Source of the DNA: an uncultured Pelagibacteraceae bacterium
Lineage (GTDB): Bacteria; Pseudomonadota; Alphaproteobacteria; Pelagibacterales; Pelagibacteraceae
DNA length: 64,000 nucleotides
Reading direction: 5' to 3'
NCBI GenBank assembly: GCA_902568235.1
Contig: CACFPS010000001.1
Coordinates: forward strand, 1 to 64,000
Shown: in pieces, positions 18,234-27,196 of the stretch
Numbering within the stretch: position 1 is the stretch's first letter
How the letters are laid out: each line of letters opens with the position of its first letter
Notes under the pieces: model-generated
What the model was told of the DNA's origin: nothing
The model's input: only the letters and a program-made list of their open reading frames with translations
Database searches by the model: none
Program-made: the position numbers and the translations under genes

Positions 18234-19053
18234 TATTTTTATTTTTTATTTCATAAATTTTAATTACAGATGCCGCAGTTTCCTCTACTGATTTTCTTGT
18301 TATATCTATAGTTGGCCATTGATTTTTTTGAAAGACTTTTTTAGAATCTTCTACTTCTTTTTTTATTTTATCGATATCTACATATTCTACGTTTTCTTTT
18401 TCTCTTAAAGAATTCAGTCTATTTTTTCTAATATCATAAAGTCTTTCTGGCTCAGTAGTTAAACCAATAATACAAGATTTTAAGTTCTTGTTCTTAAGTT
18501 TGGCGGGAATAGAATTTTCATTAACTAGTGGTATATTTGATGTTTTGTAACCTCTATTTGCAAGATAAATCGAGGTAGGTGTTTTACTTGTTCTGCTTAC
18601 ACCTAAAAGTATAATATCTGATTTTTCAATATCATCAGTTTGATTTCCATCATCATGATTCATTGTAAATTGAATGGCCTCTATACGATTGTAATATTCA
18701 TCATCTAGTACATGTTGTGCGCTTGGTTCGCGAGAAGCTTTTTGATTTATAATTTTAGAAAAATTTAAAATTAAATCACCCATAACATCAAAACAAGGAA
18801 TTTTTTTTTTTTGGGACTGTTCCAATAAAAATTTGGCAAGTTTATTATTTACTATTGTGTATAAAATAATAGAATTATTATTATTTTTTGCTTCATTTAA
18901 AATGTTACTAATTTGATTTTCCGTTCTAGTAAAAGAAAATTGATTTAAAATATACTCAAAATTTATAAATTGTGATTTTAAAGCCATAAATATTCTATCA
19001 ATAGTCTCACCAGTAGAATCTGATAATAGATATATGTTGTATGTATTTTTCAT
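18226..19053 (-). CDS. ppsR: Pyruvate, phosphate dikinase regulatory protein (DUF299 kinase/pyrophosphorylase)
   Basis: 275 residues. YLLSDSTGETIDRIFMAL at the start and ILLGVSRTSKTPTSIYLANR (P-loop-like GVSRTSKT near residue 151) are diagnostic of the bifunctional ADP-dependent kinase/phosphorylase that switches PPDK or PEP synthase on and off. In alphaproteobacteria this gene lies between maf and the origin/hemE, exactly as here. Its 5' side faces the 286-bp candidate oriC. Confidence 0.95.
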   Translation of the reverse strand: MKNTYNIYLLSDSTGETIDRIFMALKSQFINFEYILNQFSFTRTENQISNILNEAKNNNNSIILYTIVNNKLAKFLLEQSQKKKIPCFDVMGDLILNFSKIINQKASREPSAQHVLDDEYYNRIEAIQFTMNHDDGNQTDDIEKSDIILLGVSRTSKTPTSIYLANRGYKTSNIPLVNENSIPAKLKNKNLKSCIIGLTTEPERLYDIRKNRLNSLREKENVEYVDIDKIKKEVEDSKKVFQKNQWPTIDITRKSVEETAASVIKIYEIKNKNNV

Positions 19054-19166
19054 GTATAAAATGTTTATAAACTATTAGTAAAATAAGGAAAATATAGAGT
19101 TAGGTTAAAAACATAAAATAAGCTTATTTTTTAGTCAATTAATACAACATTAAGTAAGTGTTAATT

Positions 19167-19254
19167 ACTTTATTAACAGATGGCCAGTATATAATTTTTA
19201 CTTAAATAAATGATATATTGCTAAGTAAATAATAAATTCTAATGTTAATAAAGT
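19167..19254. repeat. 12-bp perfect inverted repeat in the candidate origin
   Basis: ACTTTATTAACA at 19167-19178 is matched by its reverse complement TGTTAATAAAGT at 19243-19254, arms 64 bp apart. Similarity continues outward (GTTAAT-T versus GTTAAG) with one gap. Each arm contains TTATTAACA, a relaxed DnaA-box-like nonamer. The arms may be binding sites for an initiator or regulator. Confidence 0.55.
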
Positions 19255-19286
19255 CTTAACAAGGTGTGATAAAACAGTAATTTACG

Positions 19287-19295
19287 TTATTCACA
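19287..19295 (+). promoter_or_regulatory. DnaA-box-like site
   Basis: TTATTCACA differs from the E. coli consensus TTATCCACA at one position and fits the relaxed form TTWTNCACA. It lies in the ppsR-hemE gap, 45 bp before hemE. It is the only such near-perfect site I found in the gap. Confidence 0.45.
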
Positions 19296-19339
19296 TTTCA
19301 TAATACTAATATAACCAAATATTATTTATCTATTATTAT

Positions 19340-20341
19340 ATGACTCCAATTAAAAACTGTATTGTAAATAAAGACACTCGCTCGAATCCTATATGGTTAA
19401 TGAGACAGGCGGGAAGATATTTGCCTGAATTTCGAGAAATAAGAAAAAATAATCAAGATTTTGTTAAACTTTGTTTGAATGAAAATTTATCTTCTGAAAT
19501 TACTCTACAACCAATTAAGAGATTTGGTTTTGACGCTGCCATAATTTTTTCTGATATTTTAATGATTCCTTTTGCTATAAATCAGGATGTAAAATTTGAA
19601 AAAGGTTTTGGGCCCAAATTAGGAAATTTAAATATAGATGTTATCAGTAAAATAAATGAAATAGATTTTACTAATAAACTTAACCCAGTTTATAATGCAA
19701 TCTCACTAACAGCTCAAAATACTCTTCTCAAAGATAAAGATCTAATTGGCTTTGTGGGGGCTCCTTGGACAATTCTTGTTTACATGATAAATAAAATGTC
19801 ACCCAAAAAAGGTATACCAGAAAATTTTTTTAATGATATTTCGCTTTTAAATAATTTATTATTTATTATAGAAAAATTTATAAAACTTCATATTAAAAAC
19901 CAAATAAATGCAGGTGCAAATATTATACAAATATTTGATAGTTGGGCTGGATTATTAGAAAATAAAATTCCAGAATATATTTATAATCCTACTTTTAATA
20001 TTGTCGAATACACAAAAAAATTAGGTGTTCCTGTAATTTGTTTTCCAAGAGGAATAAAAAACTATAAAGAATATTGTGATATAGTAAAACCAGATATGAT
20101 TAATATAGATTATGAGGTTGATCCAAACGAAATAAAAAAAAATATAAAGATACCAGTTCAAGGTGGCTTAGATCCTAAAATTTTATTGACAAATAAAAAC
20201 AATCTAAAAAAAGAAGTTGAAAAATATTTAGCAATATTCAAGGATCATCCATATTCATTTAATCTTGGACATGGGATTTTGCCAGAAACAAAAATAGATC
20301 TAGTTAAAGAATTAATTAGTATTGTAAGAAACTATAAATGA
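19340..20341 (+). CDS. hemE: Uroporphyrinogen decarboxylase
   Basis: 333 residues. PIWLMRQAGRYLPEFREIR is the substrate-binding N-terminal motif, IIFSDILMIPFAI holds the catalytic Asp, GFVGAPWTILVYMI is the second family signature, and NLGHGILPETK lies near the end. It removes four carboxyl groups from uroporphyrinogen III in heme synthesis. It is the first of the rightward hem genes and overlaps hemH by 4 bases. Confidence 0.98.
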   Translation: MTPIKNCIVNKDTRSNPIWLMRQAGRYLPEFREIRKNNQDFVKLCLNENLSSEITLQPIKRFGFDAAIIFSDILMIPFAINQDVKFEKGFGPKLGNLNIDVISKINEIDFTNKLNPVYNAISLTAQNTLLKDKDLIGFVGAPWTILVYMINKMSPKKGIPENFFNDISLLNNLLFIIEKFIKLHIKNQINAGANIIQIFDSWAGLLENKIPEYIYNPTFNIVEYTKKLGVPVICFPRGIKNYKEYCDIVKPDMINIDYEVDPNEIKKNIKIPVQGGLDPKILLTNKNNLKKEVEKYLAIFKDHPYSFNLGHGILPETKIDLVKELISIVRNYK

Positions 20342-21366
20342 AAGTAGCAGTAATATTATTTAATCTTGGTGGCCCAGATAAAATCGAGAGTGTTGAGCCT
20401 TTTTTATTTAATCTTTTTAATGATCCAGCAATTCTAAATTTACCTTCATTCATAAGATACCCTCTTGCTAAACTTATAGCAAAAAGAAGAGCCCCTATAG
20501 CAAAGGATATTTATAAAGAAATTGGAGGTTCTTCACCTATTTTAAAGTTAACGCAAGATCAAGCTATTAGTTTAGAAAATTCTCTTAATAATAGTCAAAA
20601 AACATTTAATTATAAGGTTTTTATTACCATGAGATGTTGGCACCCTAGGGCCTCAGAAACAGTGAAGTTGGTTAAAGATTTTGATCCGTCGGAATTAGTT
20701 CTGCTTCCTCTGTATCCCCAATATTCAGCAGCAACCTCTGGTTCATCTATATTGGAGTGGAAAGAAGTTGCAAAAAAAAATAACCTTAATTTAGAAACAA
20801 GTGTCATTTGTTGTTACCCGGAAGATAATAAATTTATAAAAGCTCATATAGAATTAATTAGTGAAAAAATAAAAAAATTAAATAACTTTAAATTAATTTT
20901 TTCTGCACATGGCTTACCAGAAAAAAATATAAAAAAAGGAGATCCTTACCAATGGCAGGTAGAACAAGGTGTAAAAAAAATTATGGAAGGGATAAACGAT
21001 ACAAGTATTGATTATATTTTAAGTTATCAAAGCAGAGTTGGGCCCTTAAAATGGATTGGTCCATCGACTGAAGATGTGATAATAGAAAATTCAAAAAAAG
21101 GAAAACACTTGGTTATAGTACCTATAGCTTTTGTCTCCGAACACTCAGAAACATTAGTAGAATTAGATATTGAGTATGAGAAATTAGCTAGAAAAAATGG
21201 GTGTAAAGATTATACAAGAATTGAAGCTTTGGGGGTCAATGAAAATTTTATTCAAAGTTTGTCAGATTTAATTATAAATAAAGATAATTACAAATTTAAA
21301 AATAATTTATACCCACCTAAAAATAGGTGTCCCTCTAATTTTACCCAATGCCCCTGTCTGAATTAA
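20338..21366 (+). CDS. hemH: Ferrochelatase
   Basis: 342 residues. VAVILFNLGGPDKIESVEPF and the active-site histidine in LIFSAHGLPEKNIKKGDPY are both present; QSRVGPLKWIGPSTED follows. It inserts ferrous iron into protoporphyrin IX at the inner membrane. The C-terminus carries three cysteines (RCPSNFTQCPCLN), which may bind an iron-sulfur cluster, as some ferrochelatases do. It is followed by hemJ after 3 bp. Confidence 0.97.
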   Translation: MKVAVILFNLGGPDKIESVEPFLFNLFNDPAILNLPSFIRYPLAKLIAKRRAPIAKDIYKEIGGSSPILKLTQDQAISLENSLNNSQKTFNYKVFITMRCWHPRASETVKLVKDFDPSELVLLPLYPQYSAATSGSSILEWKEVAKKNNLNLETSVICCYPEDNKFIKAHIELISEKIKKLNNFKLIFSAHGLPEKNIKKGDPYQWQVEQGVKKIMEGINDTSIDYILSYQSRVGPLKWIGPSTEDVIIENSKKGKHLVIVPIAFVSEHSETLVELDIEYEKLARKNGCKDYTRIEALGVNENFIQSLSDLIINKDNYKFKNNLYPPKNRCPSNFTQCPCLN

Positions 21367-21369
21367 TTT

Positions 21370-21804
21370 ATGAATCTGTATTTATTATTTAAATCTCTAC
21401 ACTTGATTGCAGTTATTTCTTGGATGGCTGGACTTTTATACCTTCCAAGAATTTTTGTTTATCATGTGGAAAATTACGAAAAAATACAAACCACAAAAAT
21501 TTTTGAAATTATGGAAAAGAGATTATTTAATTATATTATGAGACCGGCCATGATTTTGTCATGGGTTTTAGGAATAATTTTAATATTAATTATTGGGATT
21601 GAATCCTTTTCATTTTTGTGGCTACAAATTAAGCTCATTTTGGTAATATCTTTGTCAATTTATAATGAATATCTTGGGAGATGTCTTAAATTGTTAAAGT
21701 CAGGTGAAAATAATAGGACATCTAAATTCTACCGAATAATCAACGAAATACCTACAGTTTTACTCATTTTTATAGTTTTTATAGTAATATTTAAACCCTT
21801 ATAG
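21370..21804 (+). CDS. hemJ: Protoporphyrinogen IX oxidase HemJ
   Basis: 144 residues, four hydrophobic helices. LYLLFKSLHLIAVISWMAGLL carries the conserved histidine and W-x-A-G pattern of the HemJ (UPF0093) family, and LPRIFVYH follows. It oxidises protoporphyrinogen IX, feeding the adjacent ferrochelatase. The hemE-hemH-hemJ-rho order is standard for alphaproteobacterial origins. Confidence 0.94.
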   Translation: MNLYLLFKSLHLIAVISWMAGLLYLPRIFVYHVENYEKIQTTKIFEIMEKRLFNYIMRPAMILSWVLGIILILIIGIESFSFLWLQIKLILVISLSIYNEYLGRCLKLLKSGENNRTSKFYRIINEIPTVLLIFIVFIVIFKPL

Positions 21805-21806
21805 AC

Positions 21807-21834
21807 TTGAAATTTATTGATCAGTATATATATT
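21807..21834 (+). promoter_or_regulatory. Predicted promoter of rho
   Basis: TTGAAA (21807-21812) and TATATT (21829-21834) are separated by 16 bp and lie 32 bp upstream of the rho start. The leader that would follow is about 25 nt and contains nine A then six C (21848-21862), with no clear Shine-Dalgarno sequence. Confidence 0.4.
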
Positions 21835-21866
21835 TATAGCATCTAACAAAAAAAAACCCCCCAAAC

Positions 21867-23138
21867 ATGAATATTCAAGAACTAAAAGAAAAAAGCTCGG
21901 AGAAGTTAATTACAGAAGCTGAGAAATTAGGCATTGAAAATGCAAGCACATTAAGAAGACAAGAAATCTATTTTGCAATTCTAAAAAAATTAGCTGAAAA
22001 AGGTGAAGAAATTACAGGAGGAGGCGTTCTTCAATTGCTCCAAGATGGATTTGGATTTCTAAGAGCAATGGAATCTAATTATCTACCAGGGGCTGATGAT
22101 ATTTATGTTAGTCCCAGCCAAATAAGAAAATTTGGTTTGAGAACTGGAGATACTATTGAGGGCCCAATAAGATCTCCAAGAGAAGGTGAAAGATATTTTG
22201 CATTACTTCAAGTTAGTAAAATTAACTTTGAGGAACCAGATAAATTTAAACATAAAATAGCTTTCGATAACTTAACCCCTCTTTATCCCAACAAGCAATT
22301 TGTTATGGAAATAGAAACGAATAAAGTTGAAAAAAAACCAGATTTAACTCCAAGATTAATTGATTTAGTAAGTCCAATCGGCAAAGGTCAAAGATCTCTA
22401 ATTATATCTCCGCCTAAAGCTGGGAAAACAATGATATTACAAAGTATAGCAAATTCAATAACAGCAAATCATCCAGAATGTTATTTAATGGTTTTATTAA
22501 TTGATGAAAGACCAGAGGAAGTAACCGATATGCAAAGAACGGTTAAAGGAGAAGTAATAAGTTCTACCTTTGACGAACCTGCACAACGACATGTAGCAGT
22601 TGCAGAAATGGTAATTGAAAAAGCCAAAAGGTTAACAGAACACAAAAAAGATGTTGTAATTTTGTTAGACTCAATCACAAGATTGGGTAGAGCTTATAAT
22701 GCCGTGGTACCAAGTTCAGGTAAAGTTTTAACTGGTGGAGTTGATGCCAACGCACTTCAAAGACCAAAAAGATTTTTTGGTGCAGCAAGAAACATTGAAG
22801 AAGGAGGATCATTAACTATTATAGCAACTGCTCTGATAGATACAGGAAGCAGAATGGATGAGGTTATTTTTGAAGAATTTAAAGGAACTGGTAATAGTGA
22901 AACAATACTAGATAGAAAAATTTCAGAGAAAAGAATATTTCCTGCAATTGATATTACAAAATCAGGCACAAGAAGAGAGGAACTATTATTTGATAAAAAT
23001 GATCTTCAAAAGATGAATGTTCTTAGAAGAATAATAGCTCCTATGGGAGCAATGGATGCTATAGAATTTATAAATTCAAAATTAAAGAATACTAAAAATA
23101 ATAGCGAATTCTTTAATTCAATGAATAAGCCATCTTAA
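21867..23138 (+). CDS. rho: Transcription termination factor Rho
   Basis: 423 residues. Rho_N helices occupy the first ~50, then the cold-shock RNA-binding domain ([39 protein letters not shown]). The ATPase has P-loop [12 protein letters not shown] near residue 182, [14 protein letters not shown], and the Q-loop/R-loop region around [21 protein letters not shown]. It terminates untranslated transcripts. Because only two GC-hairpin terminators were noticed in the window, Rho may do much of the termination here. Confidence 0.98.
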   Translation: MNIQELKEKSSEKLITEAEKLGIENASTLRRQEIYFAILKKLAEKGEEITGGGVLQLLQDGFGFLRAMESNYLPGADDIYVSPSQIRKFGLRTGDTIEGPIRSPREGERYFALLQVSKINFEEPDKFKHKIAFDNLTPLYPNKQFVMEIETNKVEKKPDLTPRLIDLVSPIGKGQRSLIISPPKAGKTMILQSIANSITANHPECYLMVLLIDERPEEVTDMQRTVKGEVISSTFDEPAQRHVAVAEMVIEKAKRLTEHKKDVVILLDSITRLGRAYNAVVPSSGKVLTGGVDANALQRPKRFFGAARNIEEGGSLTIIATALIDTGSRMDEVIFEEFKGTGNSETILDRKISEKRIFPAIDITKSGTRREELLFDKNDLQKMNVLRRIIAPMGAMDAIEFINSKLKNTKNNSEFFNSMNKPS

Positions 23139-23174
23139 TAATTCTTTTTTATAAATTCCTGATATACTTTGTGG

Positions 23175-24506
23175 ATGACTATTTATGCTCTTTCCACAGG
23201 TCCAGGAATTTCAGGTGTTGCAGTAATAAGGATTTCTGGTCCAGACACAAAAGAAGTTATTAGTAAACTTACTAAATCAGAGTTGCCAAAACCAAGATTT
23301 GCGACAGTCAAAAAATTCAATAAAATCAACAATAATGAACTTATTGATGAAGGTATTTTAATATGGTTTCCAGGCCCAAAGAGCTACACAGGAGAGGATA
23401 TGGCAGAAATTCATGTGCATGGTAGTAGAGCAGTAATAGAGGCCATTCACAACTCTATTTCAAAAATTGAAAATTGTAGATTAGCAGAACCTGGTGAGTT
23501 TACAAAGATCGCATTTCAAAATGGAAAAGTAAATTTACTAAAAGCCGAAAGTATTTCTGATTTGATTTCTTCCGAAACAGAAATTCAAAGACAACAAGCT
23601 ATAAAAATTATGTCTGGTAAGAGCTCTGATAAGTTTAATAAATGGAGACAGGAGTTATTAAAAATATTATCTCAAATAGAAGCAAAGATAGATTTTCCTG
23701 ATGAAGATTTACCAAATAATATTTTAAAAAACATCAAAACAAGCTCAGAGAAAATTAAATTTGAGATAAGAAAAATATTAAATGATCAAAAAGTAGGAGA
23801 AAGAATAAGAGAAGGTTTTAAGATAGCTATTGTTGGTCCTACAAATGCAGGCAAGTCTAGTTTGTTAAATTATATTTCGAGAAGAGAAGTTGCTATAGTA
23901 TCTGAAATAGCGGGAACAACCAGAGATGTTATAGAAACTCATCTTAATATTGATGGTCTGCCCGTAGTAGTTTCTGATACTGCTGGAATAAGAGACTCTA
24001 AAGATGAGATAGAGAAAAAAGGAATAAAGTTAGCACTTAAAAGAGCCGAAGACGCTGACTTAAGCATAGTAGTTATTGAGCCAAAAAGTGGCCATTTTAC
24101 TGGATTTTTGAAGGAGCTTATATCAGATAAATCAATCATTGTTATAAATAAATCAGATCTTGGAATTGATGAAATGGTCAATGAGTATAAAAAATATAAC
24201 CCAATTTATATTTCATTAAAAAATGAAAAAAACTTAGATCAACTTATAAATGCAATTAAAGATAAATTAAAAAATCAGTTTATAAATTCCGAAGATATCT
24301 TAATAACTAGAGAAAGGCATAGACAGCATCTAGAGCAATGTGTTTTGCATTTAGAAAATTTTAAAAATAAAAATGAATCTGAAGATTTTGATACAGCTGC
24401 TGAAGACCTTAGATTAGCAACAAGGCATTTAGGAATTATTGTTGGAAAAGTGGATGTCGAAGAGATATTAGGAAGTATTTTCAACGATTTCTGTATAGGC
24501 AAATAA
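23175..24506 (+). CDS. mnmE: tRNA uridine-5-carboxymethylaminomethyl GTPase MnmE
   Basis: About 443 residues from ATG 23175 (MTIYALSTGPGISGVAVIRI); an in-frame TTG two codons earlier is less likely. The folate-binding N-domain ends near 115, the G domain has GPTNAGKSSLLN near residue 221, DTAGIR, and NKSD, and the C-terminus is FCIGK, whose cysteine is essential in the family. With MnmG it installs the cmnm5 group on wobble uridine of tRNAs. Confidence 0.98.
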   Translation: MTIYALSTGPGISGVAVIRISGPDTKEVISKLTKSELPKPRFATVKKFNKINNNELIDEGILIWFPGPKSYTGEDMAEIHVHGSRAVIEAIHNSISKIENCRLAEPGEFTKIAFQNGKVNLLKAESISDLISSETEIQRQQAIKIMSGKSSDKFNKWRQELLKILSQIEAKIDFPDEDLPNNILKNIKTSSEKIKFEIRKILNDQKVGERIREGFKIAIVGPTNAGKSSLLNYISRREVAIVSEIAGTTRDVIETHLNIDGLPVVVSDTAGIRDSKDEIEKKGIKLALKRAEDADLSIVVIEPKSGHFTGFLKELISDKSIIVINKSDLGIDEMVNEYKKYNPIYISLKNEKNLDQLINAIKDKLKNQFINSEDILITRERHRQHLEQCVLHLENFKNKNESEDFDTAAEDLRLATRHLGIIVGKVDVEEILGSIFNDFCIGK

Positions 24507-24622
24507 TCATCTATTTTACTTGATTTTTTAACATTTTGACCAATTTTCATTTGAAAATAATGCTTTTAAGAGTTTTTCCCTAGATATCTTGTAAAATTTT
24601 AAATGAAATATAAATTTACTTA

Positions 24623-26494
24623 ATGCAAAATGATCAAAAATTTGATGTAGTAGTAATTGGTGGTGGCCACGCAGGTTGTGAAGCTGCAGCAGCATCTGCA
24701 AGGTTAGGTGTTAACACTGCCCTTTTTACACATAAGTTTAATACAATAGGAGAGATGTCGTGTAACCCAGCCATAGGTGGTTTAGGCAAAGGACATTTAG
24801 TGAGAGAAATAGATGCTTTAGATGGAGTAATGGGAGTCGTAGCAGATAAATCAGGAATTCAATTTAGATTACTTAATAGAAGTAGAGGACCAGCGGTAAG
24901 AGGACCACGTACTCAAAGTGATAGATCATTATATAAGAAATTTATGCAAGAAAAACTTGTAAAGTATTGTAATTTAAGTATTTATTCAGATCCTGTAATT
25001 AAGTTTAATTTTAAAAATAATAATATAATTGGATTTAATACCCAATCAGGTAAAGAAATTAAATCATCAAAAATAATTCTAACAACAGGAACTTTTTTGA
25101 ATGGTTTGATACATATTGGTGAAGAAAAGACACCTGCGGGTAGATATAATGAAAAACCTTCAACGGGTTTAAGTGAACAATTAAAAAAATACAATTTTAA
25201 AATGGGTAGACTTAAAACTGGCACACCTCCAAGACTAGACTCCAGAACAATAAATTTTGAAAATCTTGAGGAGCAGTTTGCTGATGCTGACCCATACTTT
25301 TTTTCTTTCTTAACAAAAAAAAATTTGAATAAACAAATTTCATGTCGGATCACTTATACGAATGAAGTTATTCATAAAATAATTTCAAAAAACATAAAAC
25401 GAAGCGCCATGTACTCGGGCAACATTAAAGGAGTGGGCCCAAGATATTGCCCATCTATAGAAGATAAGATTGTAAAGTTTGCAGATAAGCAAAGACATCA
25501 AATTTTTTTGGAGCCCGAAGGGCTAAATGACCATACTATTTATCCTAATGGAATTTCTACATCACTTCCAGCTGACATACAGCAAGAAATATGTAATAAT
25601 ATCAATGGTTTAGAAAATGTAAAAATTATAAGACCAGGATACGCCATAGAATATGATTTTGTGGATCCAAGAGAGTTATTCTTAACTCTTGAGACTAAAA
25701 AAATTAATAATCTCTTCTTGGCAGGTCAAATTAATGGAACAACTGGGTATGAAGAAGCAGCTTCGCAAGGTCTTATTGCTGGAATAAATGCTGCTCTGTC
25801 AATCAAGGGGCAAGAACCATTTATATTGGATAGGTCAGAGGCATATATAGGAGTAATGATCGATGATCTTGTCACAAAGGGCGTTGCAGAACCATATAGA
25901 ATGTTTACATCTAGAGCTGAGTATAGACTATCTTTGAGGTCTGATAATGCAGATATCAGACTTACTCAAAAAGGAATTGATATAGGATTAGTTTTAAAAG
26001 AAAGAAAGGATATATATAAAATAAAATTTAATGAGTTAGAAAAAACTCAAAAAAAAATGGAAAGATTAATGATTTCTCCATCAAAAGTAGCTAATTACGG
26101 GGTAAATATTGCAAAAGATGGGATTAATAGAAGTGCAAATCAAATATTAAGCCAAAATTCAGTAAATATGGATAAAATAAGAGAAATATGGCCACAAGTT
26201 ACATATTTTTCACGTGAAATTGATGAACAATTAGAGATAAACTCACATTATAAAGGTTATTTAAAAAAACAAAATGCTGATATTTTAGCTTTTAAAAGAG
26301 ATGAAAATCTAATAATTCCGGAAAAATTAGATTATGATAGTTTTTCTGGGCTTTCTAATGAAGTTAAATATAAATTTAAAAAAATTAGGCCAAAAACAAT
26401 GGGTCAAGCACTAAGAATTGATGGAATAACTCCAGCAGCAGTATATATTTTGTTGTCTCATCTAAAAAGAAAGTCTATTAAGCGTATAGCTTGA
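24623..26494 (+). CDS. mnmG: tRNA uridine-5-carboxymethylaminomethyl enzyme MnmG (GidA)
   Basis: 623 residues. VVVIGGGHAGCEAAAASARLG binds FAD; MSCNPAIGGLGKGHLVREID and FLAGQINGTTGYEEAASQGL are family signatures. It partners MnmE in wobble uridine modification. A 116-bp A/T-rich gap separates it from mnmE. A degenerate parS-like palindrome (26206-26221) lies in its 3' part, coding FSRE. Its stop codon overlaps the TTG start of rsmG. Confidence 0.98.
   Translation: MQNDQKFDVVVIGGGHAGCEAAAASARLGVNTALFTHKFNTIGEMSCNPAIGGLGKGHLVREIDALDGVMGVVADKSGIQFRLLNRSRGPAVRGPRTQSDRSLYKKFMQEKLVKYCNLSIYSDPVIKFNFKNNNIIGFNTQSGKEIKSSKIILTTGTFLNGLIHIGEEKTPAGRYNEKPSTGLSEQLKKYNFKMGRLKTGTPPRLDSRTINFENLEEQFADADPYFFSFLTKKNLNKQISCRITYTNEVIHKIISKNIKRSAMYSGNIKGVGPRYCPSIEDKIVKFADKQRHQIFLEPEGLNDHTIYPNGISTSLPADIQQEICNNINGLENVKIIRPGYAIEYDFVDPRELFLTLETKKINNLFLAGQINGTTGYEEAASQGLIAGINAALSIKGQEPFILDRSEAYIGVMIDDLVTKGVAEPYRMFTSRAEYRLSLRSDNADIRLTQKGIDIGLVLKERKDIYKIKFNELEKTQKKMERLMISPSKVANYGVNIAKDGINRSANQILSQNSVNMDKIREIWPQVTYFSREIDEQLEINSHYKGYLKKQNADILAFKRDENLIIPEKLDYDSFSGLSNEVKYKFKKIRPKTMGQALRIDGITPAAVYILLSHLKRKSIKRIA
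26206..26221. promoter_or_regulatory. Degenerate parS-like site inside mnmG
   Basis: The 12-bp perfect palindrome TTTCACGTGAAA forms the core; 13 of 16 positions match the parS consensus TGTTTCACGTGAAACA. It lies 332 bp before a perfect parS and 1 kb before parA. It could be a second ParB-binding site. Confidence 0.6.
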
Positions 26495-27168
26495 TTGATT
26501 CGAATTATATAAAAAATACTAAAATTGATACTTTAAATGTTTCACGTGAAACATTGAGAGATCTTAAGGAATATAGTTTATCTATAATATCAAGAAATAA
26601 AAAAATAAATTTAATAAGTCTATCTACAGAAAAGTCAATAAATACAAGGCATATTAAAGATAGTATGCAAACTATTGATTTTATTGATAAAAATGATATA
26701 AAAGTATGTACTGATCTAGGATCGGGTGCTGGACTTCCTGGTATAGTTTTGGCTATTTTGATGAAACATAAAAACCCTTTATTTAAGGTAGTTTTTTACG
26801 AAAAAAGTTTTCATAAGAGTAATTTCTTAAAAGAGATGTCAAAAAAATTTAAATTAAATACAGAAATTCATCAAAAAAATATTTTTGAAGAAAAAAATTT
26901 GAAAACAGACGTTATAATTTCAAGAGCATTCAAACCTGTGCCAGTGATTTTAGAAATTGCATATAAGAATTTTAAAAATTTTAAATATATAATTTTATTT
27001 TTAGGTAAAAGTGGAAAAGAAATTATTAAAGACGCATCAAAGAAATGGAAATTTGATTATGAAAAGAAGAAAAGCATAACCAATGAAGAGTCTTTAGTGA
27101 TAAAAATTTCAAACTTAAAAAAAAAATATGAAGAAAAGAAAAATTTAAAAAATGAGAAGAGATTTTAA
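26491..27168 (+). CDS. rsmG: 16S rRNA (guanine527-N7)-methyltransferase RsmG (GidB)
   Basis: 225 residues from a TTG start that overlaps the mnmG stop (TTGA), implying coupled translation. NVSRETLRDLKEYSLSIISRN is the usual GidB N-terminus; the SAM site is CTDLGSGAGLPGIVLAIL, and VIISRAFKPVPVIL follows. It methylates G527 of 16S rRNA. The tail after residue ~200 is almost all lysine, glutamate and asparagine. The DNA coding NVSRET is a perfect parS site. Confidence 0.95.
   Translation: MIDSNYIKNTKIDTLNVSRETLRDLKEYSLSIISRNKKINLISLSTEKSINTRHIKDSMQTIDFIDKNDIKVCTDLGSGAGLPGIVLAILMKHKNPLFKVVFYEKSFHKSNFLKEMSKKFKLNTEIHQKNIFEEKNLKTDVIISRAFKPVPVILEIAYKNFKNFKYIILFLGKSGKEIIKDASKKWKFDYEKKKSITNEESLVIKISNLKKKYEEKKNLKNEKRF
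26538..26553. promoter_or_regulatory. parS: parS centromere site inside rsmG
   Basis: The sequence TGTTTCACGTGAAACA is a perfect 16-bp palindrome identical to the bacterial parS consensus; the symmetry extends one base further each side. It lies 0.65 kb upstream of parA and about 7 kb from the candidate oriC. ParB would nucleate here for chromosome segregation. In many bacteria parS is embedded in gidB at the codons for VSRET, as here. Confidence 0.93.
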
Positions 27169-27196
27169 CAAAAAAATTTAAGAATTTTTGAAAAAA

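Larger units (their letters stand above)
19054..19339. other. oriC: Candidate chromosomal replication origin (oriC) region
   Basis: This 286-bp gene-free gap is the longest in the window. It lies between ppsR and hemE, the position of oriC in Caulobacter and Rickettsia. Genes read away from it on both sides. It contains TTATTCACA (19287-19295), one base off the DnaA-box consensus TTATCCACA. ACTTTATTAACA (19167-19178) recurs inverted at 19243-19254. TTAA-N7-TTAA, the CtrA-box form, lies at 19245-19259. It also holds long A/T-only stretches suited to unwinding. It must include the promoters of ppsR and hemE as well. Position is strong evidence; the individual boxes are weak. Confidence 0.6.

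Noticed and set aside
19265..19273. TGTGATAAA in the candidate origin as a reverse DnaA box
   Set aside because: It lacks one G of TGTGGATAA and matches poorly once aligned without a gap.
24507..24622. Small gene or RNA in the 116-bp mnmE-mnmG gap
   Set aside because: No open frame with a start, no stable hairpin and no known RNA motif seen; probably just the mnmG promoter region.
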